DNA of 18,733 nt from DASWJZ01 sp038211615 (GTDB taxonomy: Bacteria > Pseudomonadota > Alphaproteobacteria > Rhizobiales > Afifellaceae). A program made the translations under genes and the position numbers. Positions 6,758 through 15,010 of this stretch are shown here, piece after piece; the first letter of the stretch is position 1; each line of letters starts with the position of its first letter. The notes below the pieces were generated by a model that was given only the letters and a program-made list of their open reading frames with translations, was not told where the DNA came from and did no database searches. Location: contig JBBQVL010000081.1 of NCBI GenBank assembly GCA_038211615.1, positions 1 through 18,733 of the forward strand, given 5' to 3'.

Positions 6758-7779
6758 GCAGCATCGAGGGCCGGCTCGGCATCCCGGGCGCGACGGGCGC
6801 CGCTCCGCCGCTTCGCATCGATCCGGTCACGTTGGTCGCGGCCGCGGGGCTGCTGGTCTACCCGCTCGTCGCCTCGCCGTTCTTCACCTACCAGGTCGGC
6901 GCCTACGCGCTGATCCTCGGCACCATTGCGCTGTCGCTCACCGTGCTTGCCGGCTATGGCGGCATGGTCAGCCTGGCGCAGATGAGCGTCGCCGGCCTCG
7001 CCGGCTACATGGTCGCGATCCTCGGTCAGAATTCCGCCGGGCTCGGGCTCGGCTGGCCGTGGTGGATAGCCACGCCGCTGGCGCTCGTCATCGGCACGCT
7101 GTCCTCGGTCGGCGTGGGGCTTCTCGCCATCCGCACGGCCGGCATCTACACGATCATGATCACGCTCGCGATCGGGATGGCGTTCTATCTCTTCGCGCAG
7201 CAGAACTATTTGATCTTCAACGGCCACAGCGGCTTTGCCGGCATCGCTCCGCCGACGCTCTTCGGCGTGAGCTGGCGCGATCCGCTGCCGTTCTACTACC
7301 TGACGCTCGCGATCGCCGTGCTCTGCTATGCCGGCGTCATCTACGCCTCGCGCTCGACCTTCGGGCTCAGCCTGCAGGCAATCCGCGACAATCCGCGCCG
7401 CATGCGCGCGCTCGGCTTCGACGTGGAAGCGCACCGCGTCGCGGCCTACGCCGGAGCGGGCTTCATCGCGGCGCTCGCCGGCGTGCTGCTCGTATGGTTC
7501 GACGGCCGCATCTCGCCCGGCACGATCGGCGTCGACCGGCTGATCGACATCCTGGTCATCGCGATCGTCGGGGGCATCCGGCATCCGGCGGGCGCATTCC
7601 TTGGAGCGATCTTCTTCGTGCTCCTTTCGACCTTCGCCACCGACATCGTCGGCGCCGAGCGGTTCAACACGCTCATCGGCGTCCTGTTTCTGGCGATCGT
7701 CCTCTTTTCCCCCGACGGGCTGCTGGGCCTGTGGGAGAAAGCGCGCCGCGCCCTTTCGACGAAGGGGAGCGGCGCATAG
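6754..7779 (+). CDS. livM: Branched-chain amino acid-type ABC transporter permease (LivM family)
   Basis: A 341-residue second permease of the HAAT importer, with many hydrophobic helices. Recognisable blocks are LAGYGGMVSLAQMSVAGLAGY (near residues 68-88), the KTxGIYxxMITLA-like segment here written RTAGIYTIMITLAIGMAF, the ATPase-coupling loop AIRDNPRRMRALGFDVEAHR, and the C-terminal FSPDGLLGLWEK common in LivM. The start is the ATG at 6754 overlapping the LivH stop (ATGA); the open frame runs further upstream but only as a shadow of livH. With LivH it forms the membrane heterodimer. Some 79 bp without any recognised element separate it from the binding-protein gene. The symbol indicates family, not proven substrate. 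Confidence 0.92.
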   Translation: MSSIEGRLGIPGATGAAPPLRIDPVTLVAAAGLLVYPLVASPFFTYQVGAYALILGTIALSLTVLAGYGGMVSLAQMSVAGLAGYMVAILGQNSAGLGLGWPWWIATPLALVIGTLSSVGVGLLAIRTAGIYTIMITLAIGMAFYLFAQQNYLIFNGHSGFAGIAPPTLFGVSWRDPLPFYYLTLAIAVLCYAGVIYASRSTFGLSLQAIRDNPRRMRALGFDVEAHRVAAYAGAGFIAALAGVLLVWFDGRISPGTIGVDRLIDILVIAIVGGIRHPAGAFLGAIFFVLLSTFATDIVGAERFNTLIGVLFLAIVLFSPDGLLGLWEKARRALSTKGSGA

Positions 7780-7858
7780 CAGCAAGACCAGCGCAATCGT
7801 GCAGTTCGAGGCAAGAGCGGTCGGCAGAGATGCCGGATCGCCGAATGGGAGGGATGAA

Positions 7859-9109
7859 ATGAGATTCACGAGACGCATGGCACTGGCGACGGTCGGGGCA
7901 CTTGCCCTCGCAGTCTCCATGTCGGGTGCCCACGCAGAGGACACTCTGAAGGTCGGGTTGCTCGCGACCTTTGAAGGTCCGTTCACGGTGCTCGGCGAAG
8001 ACGGCAAGCGCGGCGCGGAGCTTGCGCTGAAGGAACACAACGGCATGGCCGGCGGGAAGAAGATCGAGTGGGTGATCGGCTCCTCCGACGCCTCGCCCGA
8101 CAGCGCCGTCCGCGCGGTGCGGAAGCTGGTCGAGCAGGACGGTGTGCAGATCGTCGTCGGCCCGCTCTCGGGCGACGAGGGCCTGGCGGTCAAGGACTAT
8201 GCAAAGACGCAGCCGAACGTCACCTTCGTCAACGGCACGTCGGCCGCGGCCGACACAACGCTCCGCGATCCGGCGCCGAACTTCTTCCGCTTCTCCACCG
8301 ACGGCGCGCAGTGGATGGCCGGGCTCGGCACCTACGCCTTCGAGAAGAAGGGCTACAAGAACGTCGCGACGGTCGCGGAGGACTATTCCTTCCCCTACAC
8401 GCAGGTGTTCGGCTTCATGGCCGAATTCTGCAAGGCCGGCGGCCACGTCGTGTCGAAGTCCTGGGTGCCGATCGGCAACAAGGATTTCTCCTCGGTGATC
8501 GCCGCGATCCCGGCGGACGTCGACGCGGTCTACGTGGCGCTCGGCGGCGCCGACGGCGTGAACTTCCTCAAGCAGTACCAGGATTCGGGAGGCACGGCGC
8601 CGCTGATCGGCGGCTCGATCACCGCCGACCAGACGGTGCTCTCCTCGCAGGGCAAGCAGAAGGACGCCGTGCTCGGCATGCCTTCGGCCGGCCCGATCGC
8701 CGATTCGTGGGACAACGACGCCTGGAAGAAGTGGGTGGCCGACTACAAGGCGGCGTTCCCGGACGGCTTCCCCAGCCCGTCGCTTTTCGCCCATGGCTAC
8801 TACGTCGACACCAAGGCGGTGCTGCTGGCGCTCGACAAGGTCAACGGCGATCTTTCCGACAACGGCGTGAAGCTGCGCGAGGCGCTCTCGAGCCTCGAAT
8901 TCGACACGCCGACCGGCCCGGTCAAGCTCGACTCCAACCGCAACGGCATCGCCAGCATCTTCGTGACGGAAGTCGCGCAGGGCGACGACGGCAACCTCTA
9001 CAACAAGGTCGTCGAGGTGAAGGACGCCGTGAACCAGACGCTCGGCCAGCCGGTGGACGAGTTCCTGAAGCTCGGCGTCGTCGGTCGCGACAACCCGAGC
9101 TGCCCGTAG
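7859..9109 (+). CDS. Periplasmic substrate-binding protein of the HAAT ABC transporter
   Basis: A 416-residue type I periplasmic binding protein (Leu/Ile/Val-binding family, Peripla_BP_6). It starts at the ATG at 7859, preceded by GGGAGGG. A classic Sec signal peptide follows: MRFTRR, a hydrophobic core LALAVSMSG, and a probable cleavage AHA-ED after residue 26. The mature protein begins DTLKVGLLATFEGPFTVLGED, typical of the family, with the first-lobe motif KLVEQDGVQIVVGPLSGDEG and a later ALGGADGVNFLKQYQDSG. A Cys near the middle (EFCKAGG) and one at the C-terminus (PSCP) could form a disulfide. It captures the cargo and delivers it to the two permeases. The pocket residues are not diagnostic enough to name the ligand; members bind branched-chain amino acids, amides, urea, and aromatic acids. 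Confidence 0.93.
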   Translation: MRFTRRMALATVGALALAVSMSGAHAEDTLKVGLLATFEGPFTVLGEDGKRGAELALKEHNGMAGGKKIEWVIGSSDASPDSAVRAVRKLVEQDGVQIVVGPLSGDEGLAVKDYAKTQPNVTFVNGTSAAADTTLRDPAPNFFRFSTDGAQWMAGLGTYAFEKKGYKNVATVAEDYSFPYTQVFGFMAEFCKAGGHVVSKSWVPIGNKDFSSVIAAIPADVDAVYVALGGADGVNFLKQYQDSGGTAPLIGGSITADQTVLSSQGKQKDAVLGMPSAGPIADSWDNDAWKKWVADYKAAFPDGFPSPSLFAHGYYVDTKAVLLALDKVNGDLSDNGVKLREALSSLEFDTPTGPVKLDSNRNGIASIFVTEVAQGDDGNLYNKVVEVKDAVNQTLGQPVDEFLKLGVVGRDNPSCP

Positions 9110-9125
9110 CGCAAGGAAAGAAGCG

Positions 9126-9905
9126 GTGGCTGAGCCGATCCGATCGCTGGGCGAGAGCGGGGGCCATGCCCTCGAGCTCAGCGGCGTCGGCCGCCGCTTC
9201 GGCGCGCTTGCCGCGCTCTCCGACGTGTCGCTCTCCGTCAAGGCCGGGGAGCGGCGCGCGGTGCTCGGCTCGAACGGGGCCGGCAAGACGACGCTCTTCA
9301 ACACCATCACCGGCGACTTCCTTCCGTCGAGCGGCACGATCCGCTTCTTCGGCGAGGACGTGACACGCTTCCCGGCCTACGAACGCATCCGCCGCGGCTT
9401 GCGGCGGACCTACCAGATCTCGCTGCTCTTCGGCGGGCTGAACGTCATCGATTCGATCTTCCTCGCCTGCCGCGGTGTCTCGCGCCACCGCTACTCGCTG
9501 CTGCGGCCGCGCCGCGACGACGCCACGATGGAGCAGGCGACGCGCATCATGCATGCAGTGCGGCTCGAGGAGATCGCCAACCGGCTGGTGGCGGAGCTGA
9601 GCCACGGGCAGCAGCGGCAGCTCGAGATCGCGCTCGCCTTCGCCGGCGCGCCGCGCCTGATCCTGCTCGACGAGCCGGCGGCGGGACTGTCGCCGACGGA
9701 GCGGCGCGACCTCGTGCAGCTTCTGAACTCGCTCCCCGCCCATATCGGCTACATCATCATCGAGCATGACCTCGACGTGGCGCTGCGCGTCTCCGAGCGG
9801 GTAACGATGCTGCACAACGGGCGGGTGCTGAAGGAGGGCACGCCCGAGGAGATCGAGAACGATCCGGAAGTGCAGGAGATCTACCTCGGGGGCGGGCATG
9901 CCTGA
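9126..9905 (+). CDS. livG: ABC transporter ATP-binding protein (LivG family)
   Basis: A 259-residue cytoplasmic ATPase of the HAAT importer. All ABC motifs are present: Walker A GSNGAGKTT (48-56), Q-loop Gln97 in RTYQ, signature LSHGQQR (158-164; the usual SGG is SHG here, as in many LivG proteins), Walker B LILLDEP (178-184, Glu183) and H-loop His214 in IIEHDLD. The RRTYQISLLFGGLNV stretch is the LivG-type Q-loop region. The GTG start at 9126 is preceded by AAGGAAAG, and the first 14 residues are a poorly conserved leader. It lies 16 bp after the binding-protein gene and its end overlaps the next ATPase by 8 bases, so the two ATPases are translationally coupled. Confidence 0.93.
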   Translation: MAEPIRSLGESGGHALELSGVGRRFGALAALSDVSLSVKAGERRAVLGSNGAGKTTLFNTITGDFLPSSGTIRFFGEDVTRFPAYERIRRGLRRTYQISLLFGGLNVIDSIFLACRGVSRHRYSLLRPRRDDATMEQATRIMHAVRLEEIANRLVAELSHGQQRQLEIALAFAGAPRLILLDEPAAGLSPTERRDLVQLLNSLPAHIGYIIIEHDLDVALRVSERVTMLHNGRVLKEGTPEEIENDPEVQEIYLGGGHA

Positions 9906-12150
9906 GCCGGCCCCGAAGGCGGTGCTCCGCATCCGCGACCTGCATGTCCATTACGGCGAATCGCACGCCATCCAGGGCGTCGACCTTTCCCTCGACGGGC
10001 GCATCCTGGCGATCGTCGGCCGCAACGGCATGGGCAAGTCGACGCTCTGCAACACGATCACCGGGCTGAAGCGGGCGACGCGCGGCTCGATCAGCTTCGC
10101 CGGGCGCGAGATCGCCGGGCTCGAGCCGCACCAGATCGCGCGGCTCGGGATCGGATACGTGCCGCAGGGACGGCGCGTGTGGCGCAGCCTCTCGGTCGAC
10201 GAGCACCTGCGGCTTGCCGCGCGCGGCGGGCGCGAGGCGGCGTGGACGGTCGAGCGCATCTACCAGACTTTTCCGCAGCTCGCGGAGCGCCGCTCGCATG
10301 GCGGCGCACAGCTTTCCGGCGGCGAGCAGCAGATGCTGGCGATCTCGCGCGCGCTCCTCGGCAATCCGCGGCTGCTCGTCATGGACGAGCCGACCGAGGG
10401 CCTCGCCCCGGTGATCGTCAGCCAGGTAGAGGCAATGCTGATCGCGCTTGCCGGGGAAGGCGAGATCGCGGTGCTGGTCATCGAGCAGAACATCGGCGTC
10501 GCGACGGCGGTCGCCGAAAACGTCGCGATCATGGTCAACGGGCGCATCAACAAGGTCATGCCCTCGCGCGCCCTCGCCGCCGACCGCGACCTGCAGCAGC
10601 GGCTGCTCGGCGTCGGCCGGCACGCGGACGCCACGGACCCGGAGCTGCCGGAGACGAGCCGCGAGGCTACCGAGGCGCGGGTCTCCGAAGTGTTCCAGGT
10701 GGTGCGCGGCGGGCAGGCGCCGGTCGCGCCGGACGGCGAGGCAGGCCCGCAGAGCTTTCGCACCGTCGGATCGCTCCCGAACCGCTGGTCGCTGCCGGCA
10801 TCCGATCTTGGGCGCGGCGTACGCGCGCACTCCCCCGCTTCCGGCCCCGCGCCCGTGTCAAAGGCGACGAGCGAGTCCGCGCCGGCCGACGTCTTCGCGA
10901 TCCCGCTCGCCGAACGGCACGGTCGCACGGCGCTCGTCGTCGGCACCTTCGACACCAAGGGGCAGGAGCTGAAGTTCATCCGCGACCGGCTGCGCGAACT
11001 CGGCATCCGCACGCGAAGCGTCGACCTTTCCACCTCCGGCAAACCGTCGAGCACCGATGTCACGCCGCAGGAGGTGGCAAGCGCGCATCCGCGCGGCGCG
11101 AGCGCCGTCTTCAGTGGCGATCGCGGCCAGGCGGTGCAGGAGATGGCGATCGCCTTCGAGCGCTGGATCGTCCGGCAGCGCGATGTCGGCGGGATCATTT
11201 CGGCAGGCGGATCGGGCGGCACCTCGCTCGCCACGGCCGGCATGCGCCGCCTGCCCATGGGCATCCCGAAGATCATGATCTCGACCGTCGCCTCCGGCGA
11301 TGTCGGCCGCTATGTCGGCCCGGCCGACATCATGATGCTGCACTCGGTCGCCGACGTGCAGGGCCTGAACTCGATCACCGAGCAGGTGCTGATGAACGGC
11401 GCGCATGCGCTCGCCGGCATGATCGCGCGGATGCCGAGCGCGGCGGAGCGCTCCGCCGCAATCCTGCGCAAGAAGCCGGCGCTCGGGATCACCATGTTCG
11501 GCCTCACCACGCCTTGCGTGCAGGCGCTGACGGCGGAGCTCGACACCGAATACGACTGCCTCGTCTTCCATGCCACCGGCATCGGCGGGCGCTCGATGGA
11601 GAGCCTGGCGGATTCCGGCATGCTGGTCGGCGCGGTGGATGTCACCACCACCGAAATCGCCGACCTGCTGGTCGGCGGCGTCTTCCCGGCGACGGAGGAC
11701 CGCTTCGGCGCCTTCATCCGCCACGAGCTCCCCTATGTCGGTTCGGTTGGCGCGCTCGACATGGTGAATTTCGGGCCGCGCGACACGGTGCCGGAGAAAT
11801 TCCGCGGACGAAACTTCCTGATCCACAATCCGAACGTGACCCTGATGCGCACCACGCGCGACGAGAACCGCGCGTTCGGCCACTGGATCGGCGAGCGGCT
11901 GAACGCCATGCGCGGGCCGGTGCGCTTCCTGCTTCCCGAGGGCGGGATCTCCGGCATCGATACGCCGGGAAAGCCCTTCCACGATCCGGAAGCCGACAAC
12001 GCGCTGTTCGAGGCGCTGGAGAAGACAGTGACGCGAACCGGCCAGCGGCAGGTCACGCGCGTGCCGGCCGCGATCAACGATCCACCCTTCGCGCATGCGC
12101 TGGTGGAGGCGTTCCAAGCCATCGCGGCGCCGCTCAGGAAGCGGGCGTAA
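9898..12150 (+). CDS. Fusion: LivF-type ABC ATPase + Tm-1-like (UPF0261) domain
   Basis: A 750-residue two-part protein in one uninterrupted frame. Residues 1-240 are a complete LivF ATPase: Walker A GRNGMGKST (41-49), Gln90 in YVPQGR, signature LSGGEQQ (139-145), Walker B LLVMDEP (159-165), and the IEQN motif (195-198) that replaces the H-loop in LivF proteins. A poorly conserved, Pro/Ala-rich linker spans about 243-340. Residues about 344-745 are a full Tm-1-like ATP-binding domain: VVGTFDTKGQEL (347-358), AGGSGGTS (436-443), GLTTPCV (535-541), FHATGIGGRSMESL (557-570) and a C-terminal PEGGISGID (680-688). In plant Tm-1 this N-terminal domain type inhibits tobamovirus replication; bacterial versions have no settled function. 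An in-frame GTG at 10855 (residue 320) could also yield a separate Tm-1 protein of about 430 residues. It is the last gene of the importer set, overlapping LivG. The Tm-1 part may sense or chemically process cargo, but that is conjecture. Confidence 0.92.
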   Translation: MPEPAPKAVLRIRDLHVHYGESHAIQGVDLSLDGRILAIVGRNGMGKSTLCNTITGLKRATRGSISFAGREIAGLEPHQIARLGIGYVPQGRRVWRSLSVDEHLRLAARGGREAAWTVERIYQTFPQLAERRSHGGAQLSGGEQQMLAISRALLGNPRLLVMDEPTEGLAPVIVSQVEAMLIALAGEGEIAVLVIEQNIGVATAVAENVAIMVNGRINKVMPSRALAADRDLQQRLLGVGRHADATDPELPETSREATEARVSEVFQVVRGGQAPVAPDGEAGPQSFRTVGSLPNRWSLPASDLGRGVRAHSPASGPAPVSKATSESAPADVFAIPLAERHGRTALVVGTFDTKGQELKFIRDRLRELGIRTRSVDLSTSGKPSSTDVTPQEVASAHPRGASAVFSGDRGQAVQEMAIAFERWIVRQRDVGGIISAGGSGGTSLATAGMRRLPMGIPKIMISTVASGDVGRYVGPADIMMLHSVADVQGLNSITEQVLMNGAHALAGMIARMPSAAERSAAILRKKPALGITMFGLTTPCVQALTAELDTEYDCLVFHATGIGGRSMESLADSGMLVGAVDVTTTEIADLLVGGVFPATEDRFGAFIRHELPYVGSVGALDMVNFGPRDTVPEKFRGRNFLIHNPNVTLMRTTRDENRAFGHWIGERLNAMRGPVRFLLPEGGISGIDTPGKPFHDPEADNALFEALEKTVTRTGQRQVTRVPAAINDPPFAHALVEAFQAIAAPLRKRA

Positions 12151-12178
12151 CCATGCGGGAAGAACCGGGGCTGCCGCT

Positions 12179-12442
12179 GTGCCGACCATCTCGATCTTCT
12201 TCGGCGTCATCGTCCAGATGTACTGGAACGATCATCCGCCGCCCCACATCCATGCATTCTATGCAGGCTTTGAGGCTCTGATGATGATCGACACCGGTGA
12301 AGTGCTGGGCGGTAACCTTCCACCAAAAGTACAGCGGTTGGTGCGCGAATGGATACTGGCGCATCGGCCCGAACTTATGGAAAATTGGGAGCTTGGGCGG
12401 CGCAAGCTGCCGTTCCACGCGGTTCCGGGAGCCGACGTCTGA
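12179..12442 (+). CDS. DUF4160 family small protein
   Basis: An 87-residue protein matching the DUF4160 pattern: it begins (V/M)PTISIFFGVIVQMYWNDH, followed by PPPHIHAFY, then the acidic IDTGEVLGGNLP and the helical end LVREWILAHRPELMENWELGR. The frame is open upstream to 12095, but the GTG at 12179 matches the family's usual beginning (MPTIS...) exactly, while upstream codons overlap the Tm-1 gene. The function of the family is not established. It is repeatedly found next to DUF2442 genes, and this arrangement is sometimes treated as a toxin-antitoxin-like pair, which is unproven. It starts 28 bp after the fusion gene, and its stop (TGATG) overlaps the next start by one base. Confidence 0.82.
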   Translation: MPTISIFFGVIVQMYWNDHPPPHIHAFYAGFEALMMIDTGEVLGGNLPPKVQRLVREWILAHRPELMENWELGRRKLPFHAVPGADV

Positions 12443-12717
12443 TGTTCGCGATCGTCAAGGTAGTCGATGCACGCTGCCTCGGAGCATACCGCCTGAGATT
12501 GGCGTTCTCGGACGGCAGCTCGGGCGAGCATGATTTCAGCGACCTCGCGGGCGAGGCGGGGAGCATGGTGGAGCCGCTCCGTGATCCGGCCTTCTTCGGA
12601 AGGGTCTTTGTCGAGATGGGCGTGCCTACCTGGCCGAACGGCTTTGCGATCGATGCCATCAAGCTGCACATGGACATGGCGGCGGCCGGCGAGCTGAGCC
12701 GGGACGCCGCCGAATGA
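12442..12717 (+). CDS. DUF2442 family small protein
   Basis: A 91-residue protein with the DUF2442 layout: FAIVKVVDARCLGAYRLRLAF (residues 2-22, strand-turn-strand), DGSSGEHDFSDL, a middle helix around PLRDPAFFGRVFVE, and the characteristic TWPNGFAIDAIKLH (63-76, normally written W-P-N-G-x-D-x-x-p-x-x-L). It starts at the ATG at 12442, coupled to the DUF4160 stop codon by a one-base overlap. The family has no agreed biochemical role. With the small size, overlap and constant partnering with DUF4160, a regulatory partner such as an antitoxin is a reasonable guess only. The pair sits between two larger functional blocks and has no obvious link to either. Confidence 0.85.
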   Translation: MFAIVKVVDARCLGAYRLRLAFSDGSSGEHDFSDLAGEAGSMVEPLRDPAFFGRVFVEMGVPTWPNGFAIDAIKLHMDMAAAGELSRDAAE

Positions 12718-12782
12718 CTGTCAAGAGTAGCCGCTGAGCCGCCCGGAAGAGTGCGGCAGGACGGCTTTCGGGAGGGGTTGGA

Positions 12783-14993
12783 ATGAGTGGGCAAATCTTC
12801 GGCCAGGTCATCCTGTGGCTGATCATCCTGGCGATCGTCGTGGTGATCGCGGTCTATCTGCTCCGCTGGCTTTACCGGCGCTCCACCAAGGAAACCGCGT
12901 TCGTCAGGACCGGCTTCGGCGGCGAGAAAGTCGTCATCAACGGCGGCGCCTTCGTCGTGCCTGTGCTGCACGAGGTGACGCCGGTCAACATGAACGTCAT
13001 GCGCATCGAGGTGCGGCGCGGACAGGGCACGGCGCTCATCACCCGCGACCGCATGCGCGTCGATCTCATCACGGAATTCTTCCTGCGCGTCGCGCCCTCG
13101 CGCGAGAGCGTGGCGCTCGCGGCGCAGACGCTCGGCCGGCGCACCATGCAGCCGGAAGGCATCCGCGACCTCTTCGAGGGAAAATTCGCCTCCGCCATGC
13201 GTGCGGCCGCGGCGGAAATGTCACTGGAGGAGATCCACGAGAAGCGCGGGCACTTCATGGCGCGCGTGCGCGAGCAGGCGGCCGAGGCGCTGGCCTTCAA
13301 CGGGCTGGAGCTCGAGAGCGTGGCGCTGGTCGACGTCGACCAGACGAGCCTGGAGCATTTCGACCCATCGAACGCCTTCGACGCCGAAGGCCTGACGCAG
13401 CTCACCGAGACGATCGAGACGCGCCGCAAGATGCGCAACCTCATCGAGCAGCAGTCGATGGTGGAAATCCGCAGCCAGAACCTCGAATCGGAACGCCGCG
13501 TGCTGCAGATCGAGCGGGAGAGCGAATACGCGCGGCTCGAGCAGGAACGCGAGGTGGAGTTCCGCCGCGCCGTGCAGCGCGCCGAGCTGGCGCGCGAGCG
13601 GGCGCTCCGCGAGCAGGAGGCGAACCAGGCGCAGATCGCCTCCAACGAGGCGACCGAGAAGACGCGCATGGCGCAGGATCGCGCGCTCGCCGAGACGCGC
13701 ATCGGCAACGAGGAGGAAATCCAGCGGCGCGAGATCGCCCGCCGGCGAACGCTGGAGCTTTCCGAGATCCAGAGCCGCGAGGAGACGGAGCGCGAGCAGA
13801 TCGCGCTCGGCCTCTCCATCGAGCGCGAGCGCATCAACCGGCAGCGGGCGCAGGAGGAGCTGGAGGTCGACCGCCGTCGCGCCATCGAGGTGGCGGAGCA
13901 GGAACGCGCCATCGTGCTGTCGAAGAAGTCGGTGGAAGTGACGCAGGCGGACGTCGAGGCGAAGCGCGCCGAAATCCTGGCGCGCACCGAAGTGGAGCGC
14001 GAGCGCGTTGTCTCCGAGCAGCGTGTCGACGCGGCGCGGATCGAGCGCGAGCGCTCGCTGCAGGCGCTGGAGATCGCCAAGCGGCAGGCCTTCGAGGAGG
14101 CGGAAATCGTCTCCGGCGAGGAGGTCGAGCGCGCCCGCATCGCCACCGAGCGCGGGCTGAACGAAGCGCGCACGCTGCGCGACCGTGACCTTGCGAAGCT
14201 CGCGATCGAGAAGGACAGGGCCGTGGAGGTCGCCGAGATCGAGAAGGCGATCGAGATCGCATCAAGGTCGAAGGAGCGCTCGCTCGCCGTCACCGACGCG
14301 GAGGCAGCGCGCGCCAAGGCGGTGCTCGCCGAGGAGCAGGCCTTCACGGTGCGCGAGAGGGAAATCGCCGAGCGCCGCAAGGTTGTCGACCTCATCTCGG
14401 CGGCCCGCGACGCGGAGCGCGAGCGGCTGCGGCTTACCGCGAAGGCTGCGGCCGAGAAGGAGGCCGCGGCAAGCTTCGGGGAGGCACGGCGGATCGAAGC
14501 GCACGCCGAGGCCGACGCGCAGGTCATCCGCTCCGAGGCGGCGGCGCAGCACTACAAGGTAGAGGCGCAAGGGCAGAAGCAGGCCAACGAGGCGGAGAAC
14601 ATGCTCTCCGACGCCGCGCGCGCCTCGCGCACCCGCCGCGCCATCATCGACAGGATCGAGGGAATCGTGCGCGAGAGCGTTCGCCCGATGGAGAAGATCG
14701 AGAGCATCAAGGTCGTGCACGTCGAAGGGCTCGGCGGGAACGGCGGCGGCGACGGATCGCGCAAGAACGTCACCGACGAGGTGATCGACAGCGCGCTCCG
14801 CTACCGCGTGCAGGGGCCGATGATCGACAGCCTAATGAAGGATATCGGCATAGAGGGATCGAGCCTCGGGCGGATGTCGGACGTTATCCGCGACGCCAAG
14901 GACCTCACCTCGATCGCGCAGGGCGAGAAGCGGGGCGGGAAGCAGGACGATAGGAAGGCGACGCCCGCATCCGACGAGGACGACGACGACTGA
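12783..14993 (+). CDS. Flotillin/SPFH-domain membrane protein with very long coiled coil (YqiK-like)
   Basis: A 736-residue flotillin-family protein. One N-terminal membrane helix lies at about 9-29, followed by RWLYRRS, so the body is probably cytoplasmic. The SPFH (band 7) domain spans about 36-190 (TAFVRTGFGGEKVVINGGAF, then ITRDRMRVDLITEFFLRV). Residues about 205-650 are almost unbroken Glu/Arg/Ala-rich heptad sequence with many ERER/EEAEI units, predicting a very long coiled coil. A globular end (about 655-715) precedes the acidic tail DEDDDD. Bacterial flotillins assemble into oligomeric membrane platforms that affect membrane fluidity and protein recruitment. E. coli YqiK is about 550 residues, so this one is longer, mainly in the coiled coil. 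The ATG is supported by GGGAGGGG 8 bases upstream. No NfeD-type partner gene, common beside flotillins, is present here; SRPBCC genes follow 17 bp downstream instead. Confidence 0.92.
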   Translation: MSGQIFGQVILWLIILAIVVVIAVYLLRWLYRRSTKETAFVRTGFGGEKVVINGGAFVVPVLHEVTPVNMNVMRIEVRRGQGTALITRDRMRVDLITEFFLRVAPSRESVALAAQTLGRRTMQPEGIRDLFEGKFASAMRAAAAEMSLEEIHEKRGHFMARVREQAAEALAFNGLELESVALVDVDQTSLEHFDPSNAFDAEGLTQLTETIETRRKMRNLIEQQSMVEIRSQNLESERRVLQIERESEYARLEQEREVEFRRAVQRAELARERALREQEANQAQIASNEATEKTRMAQDRALAETRIGNEEEIQRREIARRRTLELSEIQSREETEREQIALGLSIERERINRQRAQEELEVDRRRAIEVAEQERAIVLSKKSVEVTQADVEAKRAEILARTEVERERVVSEQRVDAARIERERSLQALEIAKRQAFEEAEIVSGEEVERARIATERGLNEARTLRDRDLAKLAIEKDRAVEVAEIEKAIEIASRSKERSLAVTDAEAARAKAVLAEEQAFTVREREIAERRKVVDLISAARDAERERLRLTAKAAAEKEAAASFGEARRIEAHAEADAQVIRSEAAAQHYKVEAQGQKQANEAENMLSDAARASRTRRAIIDRIEGIVRESVRPMEKIESIKVVHVEGLGGNGGGDGSRKNVTDEVIDSALRYRVQGPMIDSLMKDIGIEGSSLGRMSDVIRDAKDLTSIAQGEKRGGKQDDRKATPASDEDDDD

Positions 14994-15010
14994 CGGGGAG
15001 ACCTCGAGCG

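Noticed and set aside
7673..9337. 554-codon minus-strand frame opposite the binding-protein gene
   Set aside because: Composition is that of a GC-rich antisense shadow, and it covers a gene with a clear signal peptide and family motifs.
10630..10920. Possible frameshift or missed stop between LivF and Tm-1 domains
   Set aside because: The frame reads through cleanly with normal codon composition; no stop or frame change is seen, so I keep one gene and note the internal GTG as an alternative.
10179..12281. 700-codon plus-strand frame inside the LivF-Tm-1 gene
   Set aside because: It is an alternative frame of the fusion gene, with Arg-rich, low-information sequence; the other frame has all motifs.
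12718..12782. GCCGC/GCGGC hairpin upstream of the flotillin as a terminator
   Set aside because: Five-base stem with a 10-base loop and no T-run; too weak to call, although a promoter for the flotillin could lie here.
12872..14527. 551-codon Ser/Arg-rich minus-strand frame opposite the flotillin
   Set aside because: Ser/Arg-rich reading is the expected antisense of Glu/Arg/Ala codon runs; no domain.
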